Positions 43,942 to 53,179 of a stretch of DNA of 62,709 nt are shown in pieces. The DNA comes from an uncultured Arcanobacterium sp. GTDB taxonomy: Bacteria; Actinomycetota; Actinomycetes; Actinomycetales; Actinomycetaceae. The position numbers and the translations under genes are program-made. The DNA lies in assembly GCA_958428545.1 (NCBI GenBank), contig CAUAGM010000008.1, forward strand, positions 1-62,709, given 5' to 3'. The number at the start of each line of letters is the position of its first letter. Within the stretch, counting starts at the first letter, position 1. The notes beneath the pieces were generated by a model. It worked only from the letters and a program-made list of their open reading frames with translations, was not told where the DNA came from and did not search any database.

Positions 43942-44637
43942 ATGACCTGCATTCTTATGCTGCACGAAGCAAGGCACACTCCAGCGGTGTGGAGATTTGT
44001 TTCTGATAATTTTCAGCCATCGTGGGGTGTGGTTGCGCCAAATCTGCACGGTTGCGCTTCAATAGAAGAAATGAAGAGCGCAATTGAGCAAGATATGAAT
44101 GCGTCGTTTATCGAGCCTCCAATATTCGTGGTAGCAACGGGTGAAGCGGCAATTCCTGCGATTGAGTATGTGGCTCACAGCGCATTTTCGCGTACGCTTG
44201 GAGGGCTATTTCTTTCAGGGCCTCGGCTCCTCGTCACGAATAAAGATGTGCGGGCAGTGCGTATAGGCGCGTTGGCCTCTGGCGCGGCGTCACGCTTGGG
44301 TGTATCGTCACGCAAAAGGCTTAGTAAGCGGGCAAGGATCACTGATTCTGTACGTGAACAAAAGTGCGCTTATCTTGAGGCGTTGAAAGAATATGATACA
44401 CGCAATGCATTGGCAGCTCTCAGAGAATCAAATATGCCTGTGCGGATCGTTGCTGGCACTAAGGATAGAGCAGGCAGCGCTGGCGCTCGCGAATTAGCGG
44501 CGCTGCTTTCCAGGGCTGAATTTTTCCCGATTGAGCAGGCAGAAGCAGATTGGAATGCCTATGCTTCTACACATTTTGCTGCGAATGTGGCAGAATTTAT
44601 TTTCAACGAACTAGATGCAGATACGAAACTAGGGTAA
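43942..44637 (+). CDS. Alpha/beta-hydrolase-like protein without the nucleophile
   Basis: A 231-residue cytoplasmic protein with an alpha/beta-hydrolase outline: an N-terminal strand and oxyanion region (ILMLHEARHTPAVWRFV), VVAPNLHG, the elbow region VVATGEAAIPAIEYV, and a late strand VRIVAGTKDRAGSAG that would hold the acid. Where a hydrolase has GxSxG there is GEAAI, so the serine is missing and catalysis is doubtful. The start ATG at 43942 has a possible -10 (TATGAT) about nine bases before it, suggesting a leaderless mRNA. Function unknown. Confidence 0.65.
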   Translation: MTCILMLHEARHTPAVWRFVSDNFQPSWGVVAPNLHGCASIEEMKSAIEQDMNASFIEPPIFVVATGEAAIPAIEYVAHSAFSRTLGGLFLSGPRLLVTNKDVRAVRIGALASGAASRLGVSSRKRLSKRARITDSVREQKCAYLEALKEYDTRNALAALRESNMPVRIVAGTKDRAGSAGARELAALLSRAEFFPIEQAEADWNAYASTHFAANVAEFIFNELDADTKLG

Positions 44638-44837
44638 GAAACACAGAAACAGATATAGAGCTGTCTAGGTGTGGAATCAGAAATAAAATCGGGCGAAGCT
44701 AGATCTAGATAGAAAACCTAGATAGAGCGCTAAGAGCTAAAAATAGAAGAGAACTAGATACGAAACTAGCTAGAAATAAACCAGAAATAAAGAGCCAAAA
44801 TATCAAAAATAACAATAAAAATTAAGGAGTAAATCTT
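44638..44837. other. A-rich spacer with short duplications
   Basis: About 200 bases rich in A on the plus strand, with repeated short words such as CTAGAT, TAGAAA and GAACTAGATACGAAACTAG. The last partly repeats the 3' end of the preceding gene (GCAGATACGAAACTAGG). It ends with AAGGAG, the ribosome binding site of the kinase gene. Confidence 0.5.
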
Positions 44838-45665
44838 ATGGCATACAATCGCGTGCTTACGATTCAAGATATTTCCTGCGTTGGGCAGTGCTCGCTCACT
44901 GTGGCGTTGCCGATTCTCTCAGCCTGCGGGCAGGAAGCCGCTATTTTGCCTTCTGCTGTGCTCTCAACGCATACTGGCGGTTTTACAGGCTATACTTTCC
45001 ATGATTTAACAGAAGATATGCCTGCGATTGAAGCACATTGGGCAAAAGAGGGAATTGATTTTGCTGCGCTCTATACGGGCTATCTGGGGAGCACGAAGCA
45101 AATTGATTATGTGCAGAGCATCGCTCAAGGGCGTTTGAAAGAAAATGCGCCATTCATCGTGGATCCAGCAATGGCGGATAATGGCAGCCTCTATCCAGGG
45201 TTTGACGATGAGTTCGTGACGGCGATGGCTCGCCTTGCGTTTAGCGCCGATATCATTTTGCCAAATATCACGGAGGCATCGTTGATTGCTGGTATGGAAT
45301 ATCGCGCTGAGTATGATCGCGAATACGTGGATGCTTTGCTGGCTGCTCTCACCGAGCGTGGAGCATCAACTATTATCCTCACTGGCGTGAGCTATAAGCC
45401 AGAAACGACAGGAGTCGTCGTTTATGAAAATGGTGAGTATTCCTACTACGAGCACGAAAAGATTGCAAAAGGTTCGCATGGCACGGGAGACGTATATTCC
45501 TCGGCATTTGTAGGAGCGTTGATGAACGGGCACGATACGATGGCTGCCGCAAAAATAGCAGCTGATTTTACTGTGCGCTGCATTAAGCGTACCGCCGAAG
45601 AAGATAATCACTGGTACGGGCCTGCGTTTGAGCCTGAATTGGGTTGGCTGATCGAGCAGCTGTAA
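44838..45665 (+). CDS. Pyridoxal/pyridoxamine kinase (PfkB/ribokinase superfamily)
   Basis: Phosphorylates B6 vitamers for salvage of pyridoxal phosphate. 275 residues. The N-terminal TIQDISCVGQCSLTVALPIL matches the pyridoxamine kinases of actinobacteria and firmicutes. LPNITEASLI is the conserved Asn-Glu motif, and KGSHGTGDVYSSAFVGAL contains the anion hole and catalytic Asp (GTGD). Cytoplasmic; AAGGAG before ATG 44838. PLP synthesis or salvage supports MsrAB-independent enzymes such as SerC, but there is no operon link. Followed by a strong terminator. Confidence 0.88.
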   Translation: MAYNRVLTIQDISCVGQCSLTVALPILSACGQEAAILPSAVLSTHTGGFTGYTFHDLTEDMPAIEAHWAKEGIDFAALYTGYLGSTKQIDYVQSIAQGRLKENAPFIVDPAMADNGSLYPGFDDEFVTAMARLAFSADIILPNITEASLIAGMEYRAEYDREYVDALLAALTERGASTIILTGVSYKPETTGVVVYENGEYSYYEHEKIAKGSHGTGDVYSSAFVGALMNGHDTMAAAKIAADFTVRCIKRTAEEDNHWYGPAFEPELGWLIEQL

Positions 45666-45793
45666 GTCCTGCAATGCGCACAGCTGGAAGAATGGTTAGA
45701 GCTGTAACGATGTTCAGCTGTGTAAACGATAGTGCACAGCTGTAACGCTTGAGAAGCTGTGCTCATGTCTCATCGCATAGATGCACATAATAT

Positions 45794-45830
45794 AGGTGCT
45801 CCTCTTCGTATGCATCGGAGGGGAGCACCT
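45794..45830 (+). terminator. Terminator after the kinase gene
   Basis: AGGTGCTCCTC pairs with the GGGGAGCACCT arm (45820-45830) and is followed by TATTTTT. Between the gene and this hairpin, AGCTGTAACG-like words recur three times (45703, 45717, 45738). Confidence 0.8.
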
Positions 45831-45941
45831 TATTTTTCCCTTTGCGTTTGGCTGAAATTTTATATCAGGCAGTTTACTAGCAAGGTGATGATTTGTTAGG
45901 CTGGGAACGTTTAGTATTGTTTCAGTTTGATGAGGGTATGA

Positions 45942-48491
45942 GTGCAGATTAAAGGGGTAGCTGGTAGTCGTTTTCTTGCTGCTGGCGTTTGTTTTTCATT
46001 GTCATTTTTATTTTCGCCTGTGAGTGCAGCGTTTGCTGCTGGTGATGGCGAGCATATGCCGTTGACGAATAAAACAGCGAAAGATATCTCATTGGGGCGT
46101 ATTCGCCTTGAAGATGGGCGCGTGGATCATCTTCTATATGGTAAAGAGCCTTTGGATCCTGATGCAGATAATGATAATGATGGTTTGAAAAACAGCCAGG
46201 AGCTTTTCACCTACGAAAAAGATGGAAAAGTTTATTACGGCTATACCACCCATCCATGCCTTGAAGATACTGATGGTGATGGTATCACCGACGATAAAGA
46301 TACTAATCCGCTAGTGTGGGATATTTCTTCTCGCGATATGGTGCTCTTTATGGAGCTTGTGTATCGTGAGGATTCTTATGTGCAAAAAGTGCTGAATCAC
46401 CAAGAAGAGCTCACCGATCTTTATAGTGGGCGCTCGGAATATAAGCTTATGTGGCAAGAGCTTTCTCCATTTTGGAAGGTGAAGCGTTTTATTCATAAGG
46501 ATACGGGCTTTGATGCCGCAGTTTTTGAGACGAAGAGCGATGCTCCTTATCTGCAGGATGCAGCTGTACAGGTGCTTGCTGTGCGAGGCACGCAGGGTAT
46601 CACAGACGTTTTAGATGATGCCTTGCTGGGCTTGGGTGCTAATATCGACCAAGCTGGCTCGATGGTAGAAGCGCTGCGTGAGTTGAATAATGAGGGGGCC
46701 ACCAACGTTTATGCAACAGGGCATTCGCTGGGTGGTTATCTTGTGCAGCGCGGTATGATCGATGCTGATAAGGAGAAATATACGTGGCTGAAAAAAGGCT
46801 ATACGTTTAATGCTCCAAAAATTAAAGGCAATCTTTTCAATAGCCAGTTGAATGCTGATGCAGAGATTGGCAATAGGCTTCAGCGTGAAGGTAAATCGAT
46901 TCATTATAAGGTGAGCAACGATAGCACTATTAAAGCGATCGGCAATTTTGATGGCGCTATTGATGTTGGCACCACTGAGCGTGGGCATAGTTCTCGGTCG
47001 TATTTTGAGAAGAAGATTAATCAGATTGATGGCTTCACAGTTGGCAAACGCGGCAATATCGATACAACTGGGTATTTGCAGCCAAACGTGATGGGGCAAA
47101 AATATGAGAGCGTCACTGATGCTGATGTGTATCGTCCGCTGGTGAAACTGAGCGCTGAAGATATTTTTGAAAACGGTAAGCCTAATCTTCTTGACAACGT
47201 GGAAAATCTTGAAGAGTTGCCGAAAGAGGTAAAGATAGTTGATTTGACGCAGTGGAAGGATATCGATCTTTCCACTCGCGGGAATTACAAGGGCAAGATT
47301 AAGCTTATCTATTCCGATCAGAGCGAATCAGAGCATGAAGTTTCGATTATCGTGAGGAAAAAGTGGAGCGATTTGATCGAGATGCCGTCAGCAGATAGCT
47401 ATCAGATCCTTCCTGAGGAAATAGACCGTTTCGGCAGTATTAATTTGCTCGATAACGTGCAAAATCTTCCTGCAGGAGCGAAGGTGGAATCGGTGCAGAC
47501 GATCACTCCTTTGTATGCAGGAAACTATACAGGCAAGATTCGTATTGTTTTTGCTAATGGTATGGCTCGGGTTGTTGATGTGCCGATTATCGTGCGCCCA
47601 ATGAAGCTGGAAGCAAATCCAGAAGAGGTGTACGAAAATGAGAGCGTCGATCTGAAGGATAATCTTATTCAGCAAAAGATTGTGCCTATCACGACCGTGA
47701 TTACAGACGTCACGGATTATACGAAGGTAAATCTTGCTAAAGCGGGCACTTATATGGGGCGTTTGCAGGTCACTTTCCTCGACGGCAAGAGTGAATACGT
47801 GGATGTGCAGATTATTGTTCGTTCGAAAAATGAGGTGACGCCTGGCGCTACGATCACGCCTATTCCTTCGCTATCGCTTTTGAAAATACTCCTCGAAGAG
47901 GTCGATCACTATGGGGATATTGATTTGAGCGATAACGTGCAAAATCTTCCTGATGGCGCTCGTGTTGAGGTAGTCACTAATGTTTCTTCCGACAAAGTTG
48001 GATCATTTACAGGGCGTGTAAAAGTGGTGTATGCTTCGGGAGCTTCGCATCTGGTTGATATACCTGTCACTGTGCGGCTTATTTTTAAGGTTCCCGATGA
48101 TGCTCCTATTCGTGAAGACTTGCCGCAATGGCAGCCAGAGCCAGAACCAAATCCTGAGCCAGAACCAGAGCCAAATCCTGGGGTTAAGCCTGAACCTGCC
48201 CCTAATCCACATCCAGAGCCTGGCATGCCAGATGTTAAGCCGGAATCAAAGCCTGCGCCTGAATCAAAGCCCGAGCAGGGGTCGAAGTCTGAAGAGGCTT
48301 CACGCCCCGAGCTATCGCCTGGGTCAGGTTCTACTCCTGAAGTAACTCCTACGCCTGAGGTGGCTGGAATGAGCACTTCTGCCCTTGCTCGTTCGGGTGC
48401 GTCGTATATAGGCATGGTGTGTGTAGGGTTGTTGTTGAGTGTTGTGGGGGCGTGTTGTGTGCGTGGTGTGACGCGGTTTAAGCGGTGTTGA
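45942..48491 (+). CDS. Surface-anchored lipase-fold protein with Rib-like domains
   Basis: An 849-residue exported protein. Order: signal peptide (about 1-34); calcium-binding thrombospondin-3-like repeats (about 68-125; DPDADNDNDGLKNSQEL, DTDGDGITDDKDTNP); an alpha/beta-hydrolase domain of the class 3 lipase type (about 130-380) with the nucleophile elbow GHSLGG near 260; four Rib/alpha-like repeats starting near 400, 487, 557 and 648 (LLDNVENL, GNYTGKIRIVF); a Pro-Glu-rich wall-spanning segment (about 725-790); and a C-terminal helix and basic end. No LPXTG is present; LARSG precedes the helix, resembling the LAXTG signal of class E sortases. GTG 45942 has GAGGG upstream. Lipid substrate inferred. 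Confidence 0.85.
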   Translation: MQIKGVAGSRFLAAGVCFSLSFLFSPVSAAFAAGDGEHMPLTNKTAKDISLGRIRLEDGRVDHLLYGKEPLDPDADNDNDGLKNSQELFTYEKDGKVYYGYTTHPCLEDTDGDGITDDKDTNPLVWDISSRDMVLFMELVYREDSYVQKVLNHQEELTDLYSGRSEYKLMWQELSPFWKVKRFIHKDTGFDAAVFETKSDAPYLQDAAVQVLAVRGTQGITDVLDDALLGLGANIDQAGSMVEALRELNNEGATNVYATGHSLGGYLVQRGMIDADKEKYTWLKKGYTFNAPKIKGNLFNSQLNADAEIGNRLQREGKSIHYKVSNDSTIKAIGNFDGAIDVGTTERGHSSRSYFEKKINQIDGFTVGKRGNIDTTGYLQPNVMGQKYESVTDADVYRPLVKLSAEDIFENGKPNLLDNVENLEELPKEVKIVDLTQWKDIDLSTRGNYKGKIKLIYSDQSESEHEVSIIVRKKWSDLIEMPSADSYQILPEEIDRFGSINLLDNVQNLPAGAKVESVQTITPLYAGNYTGKIRIVFANGMARVVDVPIIVRPMKLEANPEEVYENESVDLKDNLIQQKIVPITTVITDVTDYTKVNLAKAGTYMGRLQVTFLDGKSEYVDVQIIVRSKNEVTPGATITPIPSLSLLKILLEEVDHYGDIDLSDNVQNLPDGARVEVVTNVSSDKVGSFTGRVKVVYASGASHLVDIPVTVRLIFKVPDDAPIREDLPQWQPEPEPNPEPEPEPNPGVKPEPAPNPHPEPGMPDVKPESKPAPESKPEQGSKSEEASRPELSPGSGSTPEVTPTPEVAGMSTSALARSGASYIGMVCVGLLLSVVGACCVRGVTRFKRC

Positions 48492-48520
48492 TCTTCTCGC
48501 GCATATACGTGAGGTGTTGA

Positions 48521-48557
48521 TGGGAGTGTTTAGGGTGTAGAGCCCTAAGCACTCCCA
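48521..48557 (+). terminator. Terminator after the lipase-fold gene
   Basis: TGGGAGTGTTTAGGG (48521-48535) pairs with CCCTAAGCACTCCCA (48543-48557) with one mismatch, followed by TTGTTTT. The rest of 48558-48799 shows no further gene. Confidence 0.85.
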
Positions 48558-48799
48558 TTGTTTTGAGGCTGTGTATGAGCTTTCTTTTTGTGGCGGTATG
48601 CTCATAAGCCGTGGCAGTGCCTGCACGTGAGCGTAGTAGCACTCGAGCCTGAGGTTGTATCTCATATTAGCCTCGGGGCCAGCGTCGGTTCCTGAGCACT
48701 TCCTGAGATGAGTGTTGAGTGCTTGATTTTAAGATGCTGGATAAAGATTTCAGTGTTTGAAGGATTGCTGTATGTGGTGGGGGTGATTTTTTCTATTAT

Positions 48800-48826
48800 T
48801 TGACTTCCCCCCCCGTGAGAGAGAAT
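48800..48826 (+). promoter_or_regulatory. Candidate phase-variable promoter with C8 in the spacer
   Basis: TTGACT (48800-48805) and GAGAAT (48821-48826, 4 of 6 consensus bases) are separated by 15 bases that include eight consecutive C (48807-48814). With two more C the spacing would be the optimal 17. Transcription would start just before the ATG at 48836, giving a leaderless mRNA. A second possible -10, TATTAT at 48794-48799, would instead place the tract in the 5' leader. Confidence 0.45.
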
Positions 48827-48835
48827 TTCGGAAGG

Positions 48836-51040
48836 ATGGTCTCTTTTTGTTGTTTTTCTTGTGTGTGTGGGGGGCTTGTGTTGGGTACTTGTGTGAGGCG
48901 TTGGTGGTGCGTGTGTGTGGTTGTTGTGGTGTCGTGTGTGTTGGTTGTGGTTCCTGTTGTGGGTGCGTATGCGACGAATGTGTTGTGGGGGCCTGTGGGG
49001 TATGGGTGGTTTTCTAAGGCTGGTAATGATGTGTATAACGCGTATAAGCGTCTTGATGTGGATCATGAGGTCTCGCATGTGTATCCGGATGGTCGTAAGC
49101 ATGTGAAGTATACGTTTACGTGGAATAAGCCTGATGAGAAGGGTGAGAGGGATCAGGCAGCGTTTTCTGGGCGTGTGTGGTTGTTTACGTATTTGCCTCG
49201 AGGGCTGGACGACAATTCTATTCAGATTACTCGTGAGAAGGACGTGCTGAAGCTTGGTATTAAGAGGCGTTGGGAAAAACAGACTGTTGCTGAGGCTCAA
49301 TCTATTGGTGAGTTTCATGATTCGAAGACGCGAAAAGCCGGGTTGTATCCCGATGTAGAGTTTAATAATCATTGGCGAGATGGTTTTTCTCAGACGCAGC
49401 CTAATCCTGGCACGGATGTGGGGCATTCGAATAATGAGACGACGTGTGATGTGTTGGGGTGGAAAAATTCGGGGCGTTTTTCCAGGTCGTTGTGGAGTTA
49501 TGAAAATGGTGGGTTGACGACTCATTATTGGACGGTTGAGGCTGATGCTCCTGCGGATTTTGATCCTGATCTTGAGCCTGTGTTGATGGGCTATGATTCG
49601 GGCAATACTGTCTCGCATGAGGATTTTTATATGGCGTATGGTCCGTATGATACGGATAATGATGGTGTTCCTGATGTGACAGAAGCGAAGCTGGGCACGA
49701 ATCCGTATGCTGGGGATATCGCATTTCCTAGGGTGGATAATGCTGAGTATGGGTCTGTGTTGACGTCACGGCCGTATGTGCAGCACGGGTCGCTGCAGTT
49801 CGATCAGAACAGGAATAAATGGTATTTTGCTCAGGATTCTGATGCTACGCAGAAAGTAGAGTCTCTTCCTCCTGGTATGCATTTCGAGTTGAAAGGCCAG
49901 CTTCCTGCGGGGGTTGTGCAGGTAGGGTCGAAGGATAATCTTCGAGATGGTCAAGTCTATCTTGATAAAGCCAGTGGTGAGGTGTCGTTCAGGCCTGCCC
50001 CGCAGCATCACGGCCAGAAAATAGATTTCCGTGTTGGTACGGTGTTTCAAGCGAGCACGACGTGTCGCGCGCAGTTGAAGGAAGAAACGGTCGCGTCGTT
50101 TAGCCTTGTGAAACAAAGCGATATGTATGATCCTGTGTATACGGATACGAGTGTGCAGGCAGGGGCTACGAAACTGAGTGAGGCTCCGCGTGATAAAGAC
50201 GCGGCTAAAACACTGCCTGCCGGGACGAAGTTTGAGATTACTGAGGAAGGTAAACGTGCTCACCCCTGGGCAGTGATTGATCCTCAGACCGGGGTGATCA
50301 CGTTCAGTCCTGGCCGGCAGACAGAGCTGAAAGACTATTATATTCCTGTCACGGTGACGTATCCTGATACCTCGACAGACACAACATCCGCAAAAGTCAC
50401 AATCACCAAAGCACCCCTACAAAAAGGAGACTTTAAAGTCGAAGTCTCCGATAAAGAAGTATGGCTGCAGGCTGGGCAGCCGTTCGTGCCGAAAGTGAGC
50501 GTGAAAGCGCAATCGCAGGGGCAAAATAATCCTATCGATCTAAGAATAGTGTGCAGCTCTGAAAAAGATCCCACGAATATACCCTATGGCATCAACGGTT
50601 GGGGTATGAATATTCAAACCCGTTACGGCACGGCCAGCGATAGGCAAGAAGCCGCGTTTAAGCAAACAGGAAAGCGCGAGCCGAATACTTTGTATAAAGC
50701 AGACGGGATTCTTGCTCGCACTGATTCTTCTATTGATGGGCGCGCAGAAAAAACTGGCACCTACACATGCGCATTTTTCGGTTCGAGCAATATCGCTCAG
50801 CTTGAGCAAGTGGGCTTAAAGAGCGATGGAAAAGTAAACGATAGCTCAGGTCTCTACGAACAAATCCGCACTATCGCATGGGATTCCGATGTTATCACGG
50901 TTCACGTGGTGGAGCCGTTCGCCTTGCCGAAAACAGGCGGAGCTGGCGTGCTAATAAAGCTCGGGATTATCTGCCTGGGAGGCACAGCTCTCACGGCTCT
51001 ATGGTTTATATTCTCACAGCGGAAGATGAAAAAAGCATGA
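48836..51040 (+). CDS. LPXTG surface protein with thrombospondin-3-like and Rib-like segments
   Basis: About 734 residues. An unusual valine- and cysteine-rich signal peptide (RRWWCVCVVVVVSCVLVVV, cleavage after about AYA/T) is followed by a novel N-terminal domain (about 60-270), a calcium-binding repeat (DTDNDGVPDVTEAKLGTNP), and Ig-like segments including YIPVTVTYPDTSTDTTS, typical of Rib/YPDG folds. The end is a sorting signal LPKTG (near 697), a hydrophobic helix and RKMKKA. The start is uncertain: ATG 48836 (possibly leaderless), GTG 48815 (after the C8 tract), TTG 48800 or GTG 48893 (directly before the signal-peptide core). The first 150 bases are extremely G/T-rich. Probably anchored by a sortase, perhaps as a pilus component. 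Confidence 0.8.
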   Translation: MVSFCCFSCVCGGLVLGTCVRRWWCVCVVVVVSCVLVVVPVVGAYATNVLWGPVGYGWFSKAGNDVYNAYKRLDVDHEVSHVYPDGRKHVKYTFTWNKPDEKGERDQAAFSGRVWLFTYLPRGLDDNSIQITREKDVLKLGIKRRWEKQTVAEAQSIGEFHDSKTRKAGLYPDVEFNNHWRDGFSQTQPNPGTDVGHSNNETTCDVLGWKNSGRFSRSLWSYENGGLTTHYWTVEADAPADFDPDLEPVLMGYDSGNTVSHEDFYMAYGPYDTDNDGVPDVTEAKLGTNPYAGDIAFPRVDNAEYGSVLTSRPYVQHGSLQFDQNRNKWYFAQDSDATQKVESLPPGMHFELKGQLPAGVVQVGSKDNLRDGQVYLDKASGEVSFRPAPQHHGQKIDFRVGTVFQASTTCRAQLKEETVASFSLVKQSDMYDPVYTDTSVQAGATKLSEAPRDKDAAKTLPAGTKFEITEEGKRAHPWAVIDPQTGVITFSPGRQTELKDYYIPVTVTYPDTSTDTTSAKVTITKAPLQKGDFKVEVSDKEVWLQAGQPFVPKVSVKAQSQGQNNPIDLRIVCSSEKDPTNIPYGINGWGMNIQTRYGTASDRQEAAFKQTGKREPNTLYKADGILARTDSSIDGRAEKTGTYTCAFFGSSNIAQLEQVGLKSDGKVNDSSGLYEQIRTIAWDSDVITVHVVEPFALPKTGGAGVLIKLGIICLGGTALTALWFIFSQRKMKKA

Positions 51041-51090
51041 GCAGAGTATGTGCAAGCTCTCGCACACTGTGCATAGCCACGTACTTCTGT

Positions 51091-51121
51091 TTGAGCAGGG
51101 GGGGGGGCAGGGGAACATAAA
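51091..51121 (+). promoter_or_regulatory. Candidate phase-variable promoter with G10 in the spacer
   Basis: TTGAGC (51091-51096) and CATAAA (51116-51121) are 19 bases apart. The spacer contains ten consecutive G (51098-51107); loss of two would give 17. The pilin start is 120 bases downstream. An A/T-rich stretch (51188-51232) could hold a second, invariant promoter. A hairpin CTAGGAA/TTCCTAG lies at 51140-51171. Confidence 0.45.
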
Positions 51122-51244
51122 CGCTGAGAAACCTGCCTGCTAGGAAGTGTATTTCTTTTCCTATTTCCTAGAACAGGGCACGAAAAGATTCATATATTCA
51201 CGTATACATATCGTATATATATGTTTTATTGAAAGAGAATGATT

Positions 51245-52765
51245 ATGAGGAAAATGAAATCGATGGCAGCAGCGTGTTTGCTGGCATGCTCTCTTGTGTT
51301 TGCTGGTGCTGCTGGTGCTCATGCTGATGCTACGAAAGCTCCGTGGGAGACGGGCGCGCCAGAAAATGGTTCTTTGACTATTAAGAAACTCAAAGACGGC
51401 GAGACTGCTGAAACACCAGTTAAGGGTGCAGAGTTTACTGTCAAAAAAGTAAATGGCTTTGGCGGTAAAGAAGGAGCTCTTGATCTTAAAAAATCGCAGG
51501 ACTGGAAGAAACTCGCAGCAAAAGTTGACGGATTAAATAATGGCACTATAACGCCAACCTTTGATACCACCAGCGAAAAGAAGAAAGAAACTACTGATAA
51601 CGGCGAAGCGAAATTTGAAAATCTTGCGATTGGTATATATCAGGTGATGGAGTCGAAGGTTCCTGCTGGATATTCATCTGATGTGAAGCCGTTCTATATC
51701 ACCATTCCGCAAATCACGGGCACTAATACTAACACAACGAAGTATGAATATGATGTGACTGTTAAGCCGAAAAACAAAGACGTCACATCGTTGATTAAGA
51801 AAACAGCAGATACGAGCAAGACTGTGGTGGCAGGCGATGATATCTCCTACACAATCGAAGCTGGAGTAAACAAAAACAAAGCAGGCAACAATAACGTTGA
51901 TCTCACAAAAGATGACCTTATCGACTATGCCGTCTTTGATGATGCTCCAACAGATGCCTTCGATAGCATCTCTGAAGATAACGTGAAGAAAGTTATGGTT
52001 GACGGTGAGGAACTTACTAAAGGTACGCATTACACTATCGCTAAAGAAGATAAAGAAAATAATGTCACTCGTTTGACTGTTAAATTCAATGATGCAGGCT
52101 TGACTAAGATTGCTCAGAAAGTCAACGCTAAGGCTGAATCAAAGGTGACGGTAAACCTGACGTTTACGATCAAATCCTCTATTACTAGCAATGAGTTCAC
52201 GAATAAGTCGGGTTTTGTCCCTGGGCATGGCAAGAATGAGCCTAAGTCTCCTGAGGTTGTTCCTACGAAACCAGAGGGTGGAGAAGATCCGAACCCGAAG
52301 ACAGTGCTTCGTAATTTCCAGATTATGAAAGTAAGTGCTAAAGATGGCACAACTCCACTAAAGGATGCGAAGTTCAAACTGTTTAGTAGTAAAGACGATG
52401 CAGAAAAGTGTGCTAAAGATACTACTCAATGCAACGCTGCTTCAAAATTCGGTGAAAAACCTACTGATGCTCAAGGTATGACCGAAAAGGTTAAAGCGAT
52501 TGTTGGGCAAGAATTCTATGTGGTAGAAACTGAAGCACCAGATAAATATGCTCGTTCTAATGAAGTTACGAAGGTAAAAATTCTCGAAAACAATGCTGAT
52601 GATCCATATGTCGTCACTATTGAAAACCTGCCGAAAGCGGATTCTGGATTGTGGTTCAACCTTCCAAAGACTGGTGCGACAGGCGTGATTATTTTCGCTC
52701 TTGCAGGGCTCGCCCTTGTTGGAGTAGGCACGGGAATGTATCTTCGCACAAAGAAGAACTCATGA
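51245..52765 (+). CDS. Sortase-assembled major pilin (SpaA/FimP-like, LPKTG)
   Basis: A 506-residue fimbrial shaft subunit. Signal peptide (about 1-28), then N-terminal, D2-like and CnaB-type domains. The pilin motif lysine is in VTVKPKNKD (about 172-178; usual YPKN), which a class C sortase would join to the sorting signal of the next subunit. The E-box is FYVVETEAP (near 426-434), which supports intramolecular isopeptide bonds. Sorting signal LPKTG at about 473, helix, KKNS. ATG 51245 has AAAGAG upstream at seven bases; ATG 51239 is too close. The sortase gene follows after a terminator, the usual pilus-locus order. Confidence 0.9.
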   Translation: MRKMKSMAAACLLACSLVFAGAAGAHADATKAPWETGAPENGSLTIKKLKDGETAETPVKGAEFTVKKVNGFGGKEGALDLKKSQDWKKLAAKVDGLNNGTITPTFDTTSEKKKETTDNGEAKFENLAIGIYQVMESKVPAGYSSDVKPFYITIPQITGTNTNTTKYEYDVTVKPKNKDVTSLIKKTADTSKTVVAGDDISYTIEAGVNKNKAGNNNVDLTKDDLIDYAVFDDAPTDAFDSISEDNVKKVMVDGEELTKGTHYTIAKEDKENNVTRLTVKFNDAGLTKIAQKVNAKAESKVTVNLTFTIKSSITSNEFTNKSGFVPGHGKNEPKSPEVVPTKPEGGEDPNPKTVLRNFQIMKVSAKDGTTPLKDAKFKLFSSKDDAEKCAKDTTQCNAASKFGEKPTDAQGMTEKVKAIVGQEFYVVETEAPDKYARSNEVTKVKILENNADDPYVVTIENLPKADSGLWFNLPKTGATGVIIFALAGLALVGVGTGMYLRTKKNS

Positions 52766-52887
52766 TAGGCGAGTATCGCTTATAGGTACGTATCACTTAT
52801 GGGCGTGCGCCTCATGGGATACTTCAAATAATCCATGATGAGTTCCCTATAGCTCACGCACAGTAGCGATACTGGCATAAAGCAAAC

Positions 52888-52920
52888 GGGAGGCAGAAAC
52901 AGATAATGTTTCTGCCTCCC
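52888..52920 (+). terminator. Terminator after the pilin gene
   Basis: GGGAGGCAGAAAC (52888-52900), loop AGATAAT, GTTTCTGCCTCCC (52908-52920), then GAGTATTTTT. It probably limits read-through into the sortase gene, giving more pilin than sortase. Confidence 0.9.
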
Positions 52921-53089
52921 GAGTATTTTTGCAAACTAGAAGAAACCTTAAACCTTTAATGCACTAGGCGGGCGTACTAGGCGCCAGTATGCCTATGTGT
53001 GCATGCGCTGCAAGCAATAATGCGTATGCGCATATATCCCTGAGTATGCGTATCGATCCTTGAAAGCACTCAAGAATTCACCGTAAAAT

Positions 53090-53130
53090 CTGCAGGAAAA
53101 TCACAGCAAGAAATCATGTATTTTCTGCAG
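53090..53130. promoter_or_regulatory. Inverted repeat upstream of the sortase gene
   Basis: CTGCAGGAAAAT (53090-53101) and ATTTTCTGCAG (53120-53130) are complementary apart from one bulged base. A likely -10, TATAAGAT, lies about 25 bases further (near 53152). Possible operator for the sortase gene. Confidence 0.4.
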
Positions 53131-53179
53131 TAAAATAATCACAACACGCGCGTATAAGATAGATGAACGAAAGGCACGT

